From Bin87 sp965261925 (GTDB taxonomy: Bacteria > Chloroflexota > Dehalococcoidia > Lucifugimonadales > UBA3495), in assembly GCA_965261925.1 (NCBI GenBank), contig OZ253486.1, forward strand, positions 3,162,001 through 3,226,000: a stretch of 64,000 nucleotides of DNA, in the 5' to 3' direction. The stretch's first letter is position 1; each line of letters starts with the position of its first letter. A program made the position numbers and the translations under genes. Below are positions 26,828 through 36,217 of the stretch, piece by piece. The notes beneath the pieces are model-generated. The model was not told the DNA's origin. It worked only from the letters and a program-made list of their open reading frames with translations, and made no database searches.

Positions 26828-28330
26828 TTGATTACAGACCGACAAGTAGGGCTACTGAGGCAGAAACGTATGGAAGGCAAAACACAGGAAACGGCAGCAG
26901 CCAAGGCTGGGATGAGCGTGCGTTCAGCGCGCAAGTGGCAGAGTGGTCCATTGCCGTCGGCGACGAAACCGGAGCACTGGTGGCGCACTCGGCCCGATCC
27001 CTTCGACGGGGTGTGGGAGGATGCGATCGAGCCGCTGCTACGGAATGATCCGACCGGCAGGCTGAGGGCAACGACAATTATTGACTGGTTGGCCGAGCAG
27101 CATCCCGGTCGGTTCAGCGCCTCCCAACTCAGGACGCTGCAACGACGGTTACAGGACTGGCGGGCGCTGCACGGGCCGGAGCGGGAGGTGTACTTCCCCC
27201 AGGAGCATCCGCCGGGTCGGGAAGCCCAGTTCGACTTCACCCACTGCGGGGAACTCAAGGTGACCATCGCCGGAGAGTCCTACCCGCACCTGCTGTTCCA
27301 GTTGATCCTCAGCCACTCTGGATGGCGCTACGCCGAGGTCGCCGCCGGTGAGACCTTCCTGGCGTTGCAGCAGGGATTGCAGAATGCCCTCTGGACCCTG
27401 GGCGGCGTCCCAGAGGTGGTGCGCTCAGACAATACCTCGGCTGCCACCCACGAGGTGAAACGCAGCCGCGGCCGTGCACTAAACGACAATTACTCCGCTC
27501 TGCTGGACCACTACGGTCTCCGTTCCACCCGCATCAATCGCGGCCAGAGCCATGAAAACGGCGTCGCCGAGCATGCCCACTACCGCCTCAAGGACGCGAT
27601 CGACCAGGCCCTCATCCTGCGGGGCAGCCGCGATTTCCACACCGCCGACGACTACGCCCACTTCGTACGGGAGATGGTGGAGAGACGCAATCGTCTGGTA
27701 GAGGGGAAGCTGGAGCAGGAGATGCTTTGCCTGGGCTCCCTACCGCCAGCTCCCGTGCCGGAATACGTCAACTACCAGTCCAAGGTGCGCAAGTGGAGCA
27801 CCATCCAGGTAGCGGGACATAGCTACAGCGTACCCTCCCGCCTCATCGGCAAGGAGGTGCAGATCCGTTTGTACGCCGACTGGGTGGAAGTCTACTACAA
27901 GGGCCACCTGGTGGAACGCATGGAACGGGTGCGCGGCGAGGGTGCAGCCAACGTCAATTACCGCCACGTCATCGGCTCACTGGTGCGCAAGCCGGGAGCA
28001 TTCGCCCGTTACCGCTTCCGGGAGCAGCTGTTTCCCACCTTGCACTTTCGGCTGGCCTACGATGCGCTCAACGGATGGCGCGGGGAGCGTGCCGACGTGG
28101 AGTACGTGCGGATCCTGCACCTGGCGGCCACCACCATGGAAGCCACGGTGGACAGCGCGCTGTCGCTGCTGCTGGAGGCGGGCCAGCCCTTCGACTACGC
28201 CGAGGTGCGAGACCTGGCCGAGCCCAAGGTGCCCGAAGCCCCAGCGCTGACCCTGTCCGGCCAGCCGGACCTGAAAATCTACGACCGCCTGCTCACGGTC
28301 AGCCTGGCCACGGTGGGGGTGTGCGGATGA
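26828..28330 (+). CDS. istA: IS21 transposase IstA
   Basis: 500 residues. Start is TTG at 26828, with GGAGG six bases upstream. Helix-turn-helix start (ITDRQVGLLRQKRMEGKTQE), then an integrase-type DDE core: AQFDFTHCGEL, EVVRSDNTSAATHE and NRGQSHENGVAEHAH, and a C-terminal beta-barrel part. Overlaps istB by ATGA. No frameshift or stop seen, so the element could still move. Confidence 0.93.
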   Translation: MITDRQVGLLRQKRMEGKTQETAAAKAGMSVRSARKWQSGPLPSATKPEHWWRTRPDPFDGVWEDAIEPLLRNDPTGRLRATTIIDWLAEQHPGRFSASQLRTLQRRLQDWRALHGPEREVYFPQEHPPGREAQFDFTHCGELKVTIAGESYPHLLFQLILSHSGWRYAEVAAGETFLALQQGLQNALWTLGGVPEVVRSDNTSAATHEVKRSRGRALNDNYSALLDHYGLRSTRINRGQSHENGVAEHAHYRLKDAIDQALILRGSRDFHTADDYAHFVREMVERRNRLVEGKLEQEMLCLGSLPPAPVPEYVNYQSKVRKWSTIQVAGHSYSVPSRLIGKEVQIRLYADWVEVYYKGHLVERMERVRGEGAANVNYRHVIGSLVRKPGAFARYRFREQLFPTLHFRLAYDALNGWRGERADVEYVRILHLAATTMEATVDSALSLLLEAGQPFDYAEVRDLAEPKVPEAPALTLSGQPDLKIYDRLLTVSLATVGVCG

Positions 28331-29109
28331 CGGTAATCGACACCAGCGTCATGCAGGAACGCATCGGCCAGCTGTGCCACCAATTCAAGCTGCCCACCAT
28401 GGGCGCCCAGTCGGTGGACCGTTTCACCGCCTCCGGACATGGCGACGCCCTACCCATCTTCCTCGAGGTCCTGGAACAGGAAGCCGACGATCGCCGCCAC
28501 CGGCGCATCAACCGGCTGCGTCAGTCGTCCAGGCTCCCCTCGGGCAAGACCTGGGAAACCTTCGAGCACCACCGGATGCCCCTGGCCCTGCGGCAGCAAC
28601 TGGACCATCTGGCCCAGGGCAGTTTCGTGGAACACGGCGTCAACGTGCTGGCCTTCGGACTGCCCGGCACCGGCAAGACCCACGCGCTCTGCGCCCTGGG
28701 CCACCGCCTGGTCGAAGCCGGACACTCGGTCCTCTTCGCACCGGCCTACCGCCTGGTGCAGGAACTACTCGCCGCCAAGCGCGACCTGGACCTACCCCGC
28801 CGGCTGCGCAAGCTGGACAACTTCGATTTCCTGCTCCTTGACGATCTCGGCTACCTGCCCCAGGGCGCCGAAGAGTCCGAGGTCCTCTTCACCCTGATCG
28901 CGGAACGCTACGAACGCAGGTCGCTGGGCATCACGTCCAACCTGGTCTTCTCAGAGTGGGAGCGCATCTTCGCCAACCCCATGGCCACCGCCGCGGCGAT
29001 TGACCGGGTCGTGCACCACTCCGTGATCCTGGAGTTTGACGTCCCCAGCTACCGGACTGATGCCGCCCAGCAACGGGGCCAGGCCGAGGGGGTGAACCGG
29101 CAAAAATAG
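28327..29109 (+). CDS. istB: IS21 helper ATPase IstB
   Basis: 260 residues. AAA+ ATPase that assists IstA in target selection. Walker A FGLPGTGKTHAL, Walker B FLLLDDLGYLP and sensor TSNLVFSEWERIF are present. The ATG overlaps the istA stop (ATGA), the standard coupling in this family. Ends with NRQK just inside the right terminal repeats. Confidence 0.95.
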   Translation: MTVIDTSVMQERIGQLCHQFKLPTMGAQSVDRFTASGHGDALPIFLEVLEQEADDRRHRRINRLRQSSRLPSGKTWETFEHHRMPLALRQQLDHLAQGSFVEHGVNVLAFGLPGTGKTHALCALGHRLVEAGHSVLFAPAYRLVQELLAAKRDLDLPRRLRKLDNFDFLLLDDLGYLPQGAEESEVLFTLIAERYERRSLGITSNLVFSEWERIFANPMATAAAIDRVVHHSVILEFDVPSYRTDAAQQRGQAEGVNRQK

Positions 29110-29146
29110 TGGACGTTTTTTCGGCAAGAATAGTTGACGCGGGACA

Positions 29147-30065
29147 GCTTCTCGGTCAGCATCCCGAACCACCGCTCCACCAGGTTCAGCCAGGATGCGC
29201 TGGTCGGCGTGAAGTGCAGGTGGAACCGTGGCCGCTTGGCTAACCAGTTCCGGATCAGCGCCGTCTCGTGGGTGGCGTAGTTGTCCACGATGAGATGGAC
29301 GTCCAGGTCAAGGGGCACTTCGGCCTCAATGGTATCGAGGAACTTGCGGAACTCCACGGCCCGGTGGCGTCGGTGGCATTGGCCGATCACCTTACCGGTT
29401 TTGGCATCCAGCGCGGCGAACAACGACGTGGTGCCGTGGCGCAGGTAATCATGGGTGCGCCGTTCCGCCGGTCCGGGGCGCATGGGTAACAGCGGCCTGG
29501 TCCGGTCCAAGGCCTGGATCTGGGACTTCTCGTCCACGCACAATACCAACGCCCGATCCGGCGGGTCCAGATAAAGCCCCACGATGTCCCGCACCTTCTC
29601 GATGAAGAATGGGTCCGCCGACAGCTTGAACGTCTCGGTGCGGTGGGGTTGCAGTCCGAAGGCACGCCAGATGCGGCTGATGGTGTTGTGGCTCAGGCCG
29701 GACCGCTGCGCCATGGACCGAGTGCTCCAGTGGGTGGCGTCTTTAGGTGTGGTCTCCAACGTCAGCGTAATCACCCGTTCCACATCATCATCGGTAACCG
29801 CTCGGGGCCGACCGCTGCGGGGCTCGTCCGTCAGTCCATCCAGCCGCTGTTCCAGAAAACGCGAACGCCATTTGCCCACCGTTGCATCGGACACCCCCAG
29901 ATCGGCGCCCACGGCGGTGTTGCTCCGGCCTTCGGCGCAGGCCAGTATCATTCTGGCCCGCAGCGCCAGGGCTTGCGCCGTCTTCGGTCGTCGCACCCAC
30001 CGCTCCAGAGTTTCCCGCTCCATGTCGTGCAAAATCAGCGGTGGCATTGGTCGTCCGATGGCCAT
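29147..30065 (-). pseudogene. IS630 transposase, N-terminal piece
   Basis: Start ATG at 30065 with GGGAGG upstream. Helix-turn-helix region (SNTAVGADLGVSDATVGKWR), then the DDE core LVLCVDEKSQIQALDR, VHLIVDNYATH and PTSASWLNLVERWFGMLTEK. The frame is cut by IS21 right after LTEK; the rest lies at 26576-26744. This IS630 type differs from the copy at 31771. Confidence 0.9.
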
Positions 30066-30147
30066 GGTCATCCTCCCTCGGGACTGCTCACCCGGAGGAT
30101 ACCTCATCGCTGATACTATTACTACTAACTTCAGTTACATCACACTA

Positions 30148-30330
30148 GCTCGTCCAGGGCTCGGTAAACCTTCACCGGCGACGATGCCATCCGGACCTCT
30201 GGATACCGCGGCAGATTCACCATGCGGAACAGCAACGGGTGCACCACCGTCACGTCAACGTCCTGCACTTCCAGTCGCCTGATTACGTTGTTGAACGTGT
30301 TCACCGCCCCGTTGACCTGCGGCTCCCACC
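30148..30330 (-). pseudogene. Family-4 glycosyltransferase, 5' part, split by the IS nest
   Basis: Encodes WEPQVNGAVNTFNNVIRRLE and then VTVVHPLLFRMVNLPRYPEV up to KVYRALDEL, the N-terminal acceptor domain of the glycosyltransferase whose remainder is at 24298-25109. The usual start (about ten residues, MRVLIVTDAW-like) is missing: the frame instead continues upstream into a phosphoesterase remnant. So a deletion has fused two genes before the IS701 insertion, or the fusion is original. Confidence 0.75.
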
Positions 30331-30557
30331 GTCCATGCAGATGCTCCACTGTCGCGCTGCAATTTTCCACCCAGTCGCCGCAGTTCAGGTAGGCGATCTC
30401 GTCAATGCTACGCATGTCCGGTGAGTGAATGTGCCCGAAGATCGCCCATCCAATTCACGCATACCGACCTAACCCAGCCGAATGGATGCGGTCCCAAGGA
30501 TCTACGACCACGTCGGCCATCGCCCGCAAGACCCGTCTGCCCACATCGCTCTCGACA
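30331..30557 (-). pseudogene. Remnant of a UDP-diacylglucosamine pyrophosphatase-like phosphoesterase
   Basis: Translates as DVGRRVLRAMADVVVDPWDR, an in-frame TGA, then IFGHIHSPDMRSIDEIAYLN and CGDWVENCSATVEHLHG. GHxHxP and NCGDWVE are hallmarks of the C-terminal half of LpxH-like calcineurin-type phosphoesterases. The N-terminal half with the metal-binding Asp residues is missing and the in-frame stop marks decay. The downstream end runs directly into the glycosyltransferase frame. The rest of 30558-30664 shows nothing. Confidence 0.65.
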
Positions 30558-30664
30558 TTCTCACTTTATAACGACCTGAGCAATTCAATCCGGTTGTACA
30601 ACTGACTGTCCGGTCTGCATTCAGCCATGCCCGCGTCGCCAAAACTCTGTGCCCTACCACCGAC

Positions 30665-30697
30665 AAAAACAGCCGGCCCCATCGGAGGAGCCGGCTG
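30665..30697 (-). terminator. Intrinsic terminator behind the aprB-type gene
   Basis: Minus strand stem CAGCCGGC / GCCGGCTG with a 12-base loop, then five T residues; 41 bases after the stop codon. Confidence 0.85.
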
Positions 30698-30737
30698 CAA
30701 AAACCCCGGGGGAATTCTTATCGGGGCCGTGGACTCC

Positions 30738-31178
30738 CTATGCGCCATCCTCAGGCAACATCAGGTAATGGGGCTCGCCGAAAAGCACCTGCGTACGCAG
30801 CGCATCCGCGTCGGCCGGCTCGACGCCGGCGTAAGGATCTATACTGCCCCACGGCGTCGAGCGGGACGCGAACCGGAAATGCTCCGTCCTTCCGTCGCGG
30901 AACGTAACGTCCCAGACGATGTCCTGCCCTTCATAATGGGGTTGCACTTCCGCGCCCAGCGGCACGAAGTCCGCGTAGCCGCGAACGTGTATCGCATTCT
31001 CGGGGCACAGCTTGACGCAGGCGTAGCACTCGGAGCACATGTCCGGCTCCTGGTTGCTGCCCTTGTCCACCATCGCATCCAACACCATCAGGTCGTTGGG
31101 ACAGATATAGACGCACTGCGGCCCGCCATGCACGCCAGCGCAAGCGTTACAGGCGGACGGATCGACATAGGTAGGCAC
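30738..31178 (-). CDS. aprB: Adenylylsulfate reductase beta subunit (AprB) ferredoxin, orphan
   Basis: 146 residues; GTG start with GAGGAG six bases upstream. Two [4Fe-4S] sites from Cys10, Cys13, Cys22, Cys26 and Cys48, Cys51, Cys54, Cys58 (CSECYACVKLCPENA), and the family-specific YICPNDLMVLD, DVRGYADFVPLGA-like (HVRGYADFVPLGAEV) and the C-terminal tail with FASRSTPWGSIDP. In sulfur oxidisers and sulfate reducers AprB passes electrons to or from the flavoprotein AprA. No aprA is in the window; the terminator and the IS-damaged region follow directly. Confidence 0.85.
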   Translation of the reverse strand: MPTYVDPSACNACAGVHGGPQCVYICPNDLMVLDAMVDKGSNQEPDMCSECYACVKLCPENAIHVRGYADFVPLGAEVQPHYEGQDIVWDVTFRDGRTEHFRFASRSTPWGSIDPYAGVEPADADALRTQVLFGEPHYLMLPEDGA

Positions 31179-31268
31179 TGATCACTCCTCTCTACAGGCG
31201 GAAAGGCCGCCCGGCGGCAAAAGTCTGCAGGAGATTGTAACATTATCCGCCAGCGTCGGGGTTTCAGG

Positions 31269-31770
31269 TCAGCCTGCCTGAATTGCGGCTTCCAACCGCA
31301 CCGCCAAGGCATCAAAATCCTCCGGACATTTCCGCCGGATGGCGCCGATATTCCGCGACACTTCATCGCCAAGCGTTTTGCGACCACCACCAGGAGCATC
31401 CGAGAGACCACGTTGGGCGACCAACGGCTCGAAATATTGCTCTTTCACCTGAATTTCGGCGCGGACGTTTTCCCACCTCCAACTGCCGGGAAGGTCCAGT
31501 CCGGCCAAAACCCAAGTTTCAAGTTCTTCCCAAGCGTTTTCGGATAGGAAGGCGGGACCGAATTCCCTTTCTACGTCGTCAAGTCTTTGCCGACGGCCGA
31601 CTTGGCCATCGCGGTCTACGCATAGGATGAAGACATCGTGCATCCCTTTCTGCTCTGCGACAATTTGCGCCAGCCGTTCGGTTTTCAACGCTTCACCTAC
31701 CCCACCAAGCAATGGGTCCGTGCAGATATTAACTTGTACGGTGGAGGAGCCGAGCCGTCGAAACAGTCTA
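31269..31770 (-). pseudogene. TOPRIM-like partner of the AAA ATPase, 3' part
   Basis: Encodes residues 23-188 of the split protein: RLFRRLGSSTVQVNICTDPL, LGGVGEALKTERL, the acidic FILCVDRDG motif (DxD of TOPRIM folds), NAWEELETWVLAGLDL and a helical end. It joins the 5' piece at 36218-36284 exactly in frame through a shared TA. The apparent upstream start (MRVSPWLRF) is only the edge of the IS630 element. With the ATPase this forms a likely defence module; nuclease function is inferred from the acidic motifs. Confidence 0.85.
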
Positions 31771-33011
31771 AACCGAAGCCAAGGTGAAACCCGCACTTGG
31801 TTTAGATAGAATTGGAAGGAATTGAGAGGATCGGTTGGGAAGTTGCCGGGGGTTGCTGGTGGGTATGCTGGAGATGGGAGCGCTGCTGGAGCGGTGGCGC
31901 ATGGATGAGGCTGCGGTACGACGACGGATGTACCGAGCGCCGACGCCTCGGGAGCGGGAACGGTGGCACGCGGTGTGGTTACTGGCGCGAGGCTGGACGG
32001 CCGCGGCCGCGGCGTTGGAACGGGACGCCCACACTATTGGCCAATGGGCCACGGCATTCCGGGAGGGTGGTCCTGAGGCGCTGGCTTTTGAGCAGTCAGG
32101 AGGTTCCCCCCGCATTGAACCGGGAGCGGCAGGCCGAGTTGAAGGCGGCGGTGCAGGAATTGCCGTCGCAAGCTGGCATCGATTTGTCCAACTGGAACTG
32201 GAAGGCGGTGCGCCGGTTGGTAGAGGAACGCTTCGGGTTGACGCTGAGCCGGAGTGGTTGCCTGAATTACCTGCACCGGTTGGGCTTTGTCCTGAAGCGT
32301 CCCAAGAAGCGGTTGGTCAAGGCAGACCCGGTACGGCGGGAAGGCTTTGTGAGGGAGTACATTGCCTTGACAGCGGCGGCCCGACGAACTGGGGCCAAGA
32401 TATTCTTCGCTGATGAGGCTCACTTTCGGGCGGATGCGGATCTGCGGGCCAAATGGGTGCTGAAGGGTGAACCGGCGCTGGTGGACTCCACCAGCCCGCG
32501 ACGTGGGGAGAAGGCGAGCTACTACTCGGCGGTGTGTCTGGAAACCGGAGAGGTGGAGTTGCTGGAACTGGAAGGTAACAGCAACTCCACCACCTCGGTT
32601 GCCTTCCTGTCGGTTGCCTTCCTGCGTCAACTGCGGGCGCAACACACCGAACCGTTGACGGTGATTTGGGACAATTCCCCAGCTCATAGGGGCGACGCGC
32701 TGCGAGCCTACCTGGCCAACCCCAACTTGAACCTGCGCTTGGTGAACCTGCCCACCTATAGCCCAGATTTCAACGCCGACGAGGCTATTTGGGGCTGGGT
32801 ACGTCAAGAGGTGACCGCCAACCTGTGCCTGGGGACCCGTGCCGCAGTCCAAGAGAAGGTGGGCGACTTTTTCGCCAGCCTGTCCAGCCGATGCGACGAA
32901 GTCAAGCGCCGATGCCAGACCGTGCTTCAGGCTCGAGCAGCAGAACTGACTGCCAGCACTCAAGCCGACCCTTCCCATCCCGCGAATGTAGATTTCACCT
33001 TGGCTTCAGTT
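31771..33011 (+). mobile_element. IS630-family insertion sequence, second type
   Basis: 1241 bp between TA dinucleotides (31769-31770 and 33012-33013). Ends are AACCGAAGCCAAGGTGAAA and AACTGAAGCCAAGGTGAAA, differing at one base. It interrupts the TOPRIM-like gene. Confidence 0.9.
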
Positions 33012-33053
33012 TACCCCCAATCCACCGAAGAGATGATTGTGGCGGTGTGCTGA
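31865..33053 (+). CDS. IS630-family transposase in two overlapping frames
   Basis: First frame from ATG 31865 (MLEMGALLERWRMDEAAVRR) gives the helix-turn-helix domain up to about 32110, then the catalytic domain continues in the +1 frame after a TTCCCCCCGC run. DDE residues: FFADEAHF, VIWDNSPAH and NADEAIWGW. Either programmed frameshifting at the C6 run, known for this family, or an indel. The second frame has no stop inside the element; its stop at the original insertion would have come from TTTAG formed with the target, and is now at 33051 inside IS1380. Confidence 0.82.
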
Positions 33054-34470
33054 AGGGATAAGAAAGTGCCCCGTTGCTTCTGGGATAATGGTTTGTGAAA
33101 CACCAAACCGACCCAAAAGAAGGAGCACCAAATAGATGCTACCGCGCAACGACCCCGACCGCATCCAGATCGCCTTCGACGACCACCGCCTGGTCAGCAA
33201 TGCTGGGCTGATCCTTCCGTCCACCTTGGCACTGCATCTGGGCCTGCCCCAACTGGTTGATCGGCACCTGGACCTGGGCCGTGCCCCAGGCGGAGCCAAC
33301 ACGGGCGACCAGATCATGACGCTGGTGGCCTCCGCCCTGGCTGGGGGCGACTGCATTGACGATGCCGACGGGTTGCGTGCTGGCAGGACCGCGCGGGTGC
33401 TGGGCTGCGTGGTCAAGGCGCCATCCACCCTGGGCACGTTCCTGCGCAGCTTCCGTTGGGGCCACGCCCGCCAGCTGGATCGGGTGAGCCGGGAACTGCT
33501 GGCCCGGGCCTGGGCCGCTGGGGCGGGACCCCGATCTTTGAACAATCACGGACCGTTGACCATCGACCTGGACCCCACCATCTGCGAGACCTACGGTCTG
33601 GGCAAGGAAGGCGCCCGCCACCACGGCTACACCGGCCAGCGGGGCTATCACCCGCTGCTGGCCGTCGCCGCCGGCACCGGCGATGTGCTGATGGCCCGGC
33701 TCAGGGAAGGTCGCGCCAACACCGCTCGGGGCGCCGCCCACTTCCTGCGTGAGACGATGGGACGGGTACGCTACGCCGGAGCCACCGGACCACTCACGGT
33801 GCGGGCCGATAGCGGCTGCTATAACCACGCCATGGTCACCACCTGTCGAGAGACCAACGTCCGCTTCTCCATCACCATCCGCCAACACCAGAGCCGGCGC
33901 AACCAGATCGAGGCCATACCCGAGGGGACTGGACGCCCATACCCTACTGGATGGACGGTGCTGCCGACGTGGCCGAGACTACCTACATCCCCTTCGAGAG
34001 TGCGCCCGACGCCGCGCCGGTGCGGCGCATCGTCCGCAGAGTGCAGCCCACGCCCGGTTCTCAACTGGCCCTCTTGGTCGACTACAGCTATCACGGCTTC
34101 ATCACCGACCGGGACGGAGGCACTCTGGAACTGGAGGCACTCTGGAACTGGAGGCCGATCATCGCCGCCACGCCGAGATCGAGAACGCCATCCGCGACCT
34201 CAAGTACGGCGTGGGGCTGAACCATCTCCCCTCAGGGCGTTTCGCCGCCAAGTCCCCTTGCAATCTACGGCCTGGCTGGCGGTCCAGGTGATGGCCCACA
34301 ACCTGGCCCACTGGGCTGCGCGCATCGGTCTGGGCGAGCAACTGGTGACCACCAAGACCCTCCGACGGCGGTTCTTCTCCATCGCCGGACGGCTCACTCG
34401 CTCGGCGCGCCGCCTCACTCGGCATCTTCCCCAGCGCTGGCCCTGGGAAAACCAGTTCACTCACGCCTGG

Positions 34471-35902
34471 GTAACTGTTCAGACTTGAGGGGAAGCGAGT
34501 AGTTGACGGCAGGCGTTGAGGGTGTTGAGAGCTTGTGCTCGCCAGGTGCCGAAGATTGACGCCAGCGTCATCTTGGTGGCAGTACCCCGGTCCGAGCGGG
34601 TGCCCCCACTGACCTTGCGGCTGACCACCAGATGGCGCAGGCTGCGCTCGGCGGCGTTGTTGTCCGGCGGCACCTCCGGTTCGGCCACGAAGACGAAGAG
34701 TTCTTTGATGTGTTTCTCCATGCGTCGGCACAGCCTGGCTTGGGCGGCTGACGGGTCATCCAGGTAGGGCCGGCAGAGGACCAGCAATCGTCTTTCCAGG
34801 GCCATTTTGGCGGTGCGGCGTTGTTGCTCTGCGGGGTGGGTAAAGACCGTGGCCTGACGGTAGAGTTGGTGGACGGCGTCAGCCCACTGGGACAGCGATC
34901 CATCATCTGGGTAGAGTGATCGCAGGTCGTGGATGTCCCGCAGCAGGTGGGCCCAGCAGCGTTGTTTGGGACCCGCATAGTGGTGGTAGGCGGCGTAAAA
35001 GTCGCTGACCAGCACACCGGCGAAATCGTCGCCCAAAACCTCGTCCACTACCGCCTTGCCCCGGTTCCGTCGCAGGAAGTACCGCAGGTTGGGGGTGCTG
35101 AAAGTCCACACGTAGCCGTTGTGTCCATCCTGTCGCCAACCCGTCTCATCGGCGTGGACCACCGGACTGCCTCGGACCTGTTCCAGGATGTCCGCCACCA
35201 CCCGTTGGGCCTTGCCAGCCACTTGCTGTGTGGCCGCCACGATGGCCCCCAGGCTGAGTTACAGCCCATGCACGGTATCCAGGTGCCACTGGATGGTGCG
35301 CAACGGCAGCCTGGCTTCCTCCCGCAGGACCGCAATCAGGCTGATGACGTTGATCCCCAGGCGCTGCTTGCCCATCACCACGCCGTCCAGTTGCGCTTTG
35401 GGAACACAGCAGCGTCGGCAGCGGGGACAAGTGCGGGTCAGGTAAACGTGCTCGGTTACCTGCGCCGGAACCTGCGGCAGGTCGATCACCTCCCGAGTGC
35501 GCTGGGCCCAACCCCCAGACAACTGGGTCCCGCAGTCGGGACACTGCTCCACCACATGCTCCACGCGGTGGGTGGGCGTCATGCGGGCTCGGGCAAAGCC
35601 GTGAGGTCGGGGTTTGCGAGGTTCCTTGGGACGTGCTGGCTCCCGGTCTGCTTTGGGTTTCAGACCGGGCATCCGGCGGGAGCCTTTGGGTTTGGCTTGC
35701 CCTTCCAACTGGGCAATGCATTTCTCCAGCCGCTCAATGATGGCCTGCTGTCGGACGATGATGCCAATCAGAACATCCCGGTCGGCAGTCCTGAGATCGA
35801 TTTCGGTATCCATCCCAGTTATATGACATAACCACCGCCCCCAAAGCCAGCCACCCGCACACCAAGTTCCGCCAATTCGCCTCACCAACTCTGAACAGTT
35901 AC
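34471..35902 (-). mobile_element. IS66-like insertion sequence (transposase-only form)
   Basis: 1432 bp with ends GTAACTGTTCAGA and an eight-base duplication ACGCCTGG (34463-34470 and 35903-35910), the duplication length typical of IS66. Only the transposase gene is present; the usual accessory genes tnpA and tnpB are absent. Inserted near the end of the IS1380 transposase. Confidence 0.92.
34479..35813 (-). pseudogene. IS66-type transposase with one in-frame stop
   Basis: Start ATG at 35813 (MDTEIDLRTADRDVLIGIIV). Leucine-zipper-like start, a basic Pro-rich region, a zinc-finger part (CPDCGTQL, CPRCRRCC), then the DDE core HADETGWRQDG, VSDFYAAYHHY and NNAAERSLRHL. A TAA at 35261-35259, in HGL*LSLGAIVAATQQ, is the only defect; both sides are in the same frame. 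Full length would be about 444 residues. Confidence 0.9.
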
Positions 35903-36217
35903 ACGCCTGGGCCCGAGTGCGCGCCGTTCCCCTACCAGCCTGACGACGCGCCGTCGGCGCCCGATCCGTCCACCGGGCAGCCCCGGGGGCTGTCCCGCCG
36001 ACCCATGCCAGACCAGCCCGCCAGCGCCACTTCCGGCATGCCGCCTGGCCGTTTTCGCCTGCCGCCGCCACTGCGGGCCAGTACCTTGCCATTGGCGTGG
36101 CCGCCACCGACCGCCCTGAACCACATCTATTGGCGATCGGGCCGGGCTCGTTCGCCTTTCTTACCCATCATCCCTCACGTCAACGCTAGAACCGCATCCC
36201 TTCGGTGGATTCGGGGT

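Larger units (their letters stand above)
26745..29146 (+). mobile_element. IS21-family insertion sequence
   Basis: 2402 bp, ends TG...CA, flanked by GCTTC at 26740-26744 and 29147-29151. Each end carries two copies of a terminal repeat (left around TTGATCCTGCCGG and GACCATTTTTGCCGG; right around ACTATTTTTGCCGG and ACTATTCTTGCCG), the multiple-repeat arrangement of IS21 elements. Carries intact istA and istB. Confidence 0.93.
26572..30145 (-). mobile_element. IS630-family insertion sequence split by IS21
   Basis: Imperfect ends: AGTGTCATGTATCTAAAGT on the left, GTGTGATGTAACTGAAGT on the right strand. Flanked by TA (26570-26571 and 30146-30147), the canonical target of this family. Without IS21 and its five-base duplication the element is about 1167 bp. 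It sits in the right-hand CTAG copy of IS701, so it arrived after IS701. Confidence 0.85.
33136..35943 (+). pseudogene. IS1380 transposase copy 1, frameshifted and interrupted
   Basis: Starts MLPRNDPDRIQIAFDDHRL. First DDE motifs are intact (LTIDLDPTICETYG, TVRADSGCYNH) but a one-base loss at the IPEGTGR position changes frame compared with copy 2. A 17-base tandem duplication (actctggaactggaggc) near 34125-34160 and further changes near 34255 restore the frame for the tail (MAHNLAHWAARIGLGEQ). IS66 then cuts off the last 13 codons (35903-35943, AWARVRAVPLPA). Confidence 0.87.
33014..36216 (+). mobile_element. IS1380-family insertion sequence, copy 1, split by IS66
   Basis: Ends cccccaatccacc (33014) and, reversed, ccccgaatccacc (36216), flanked by TTA on both sides. 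Lies against the right edge of the IS630 element. Without IS66 it is about 1763 bp. The transposase is broken by several indels, so the copy is dead. Confidence 0.87.

Noticed and set aside
31771..31796. Start MRVSPWLRF of the TOPRIM-like fragment
   Set aside because: These codons lie inside the IS630 left end; the true 5' part is at 36218-36284.
35259..36107. 282-residue gene beginning at 36107
   Set aside because: Its first 98 residues are IS1380 sequence; the IS66 transposase starts at 35813.
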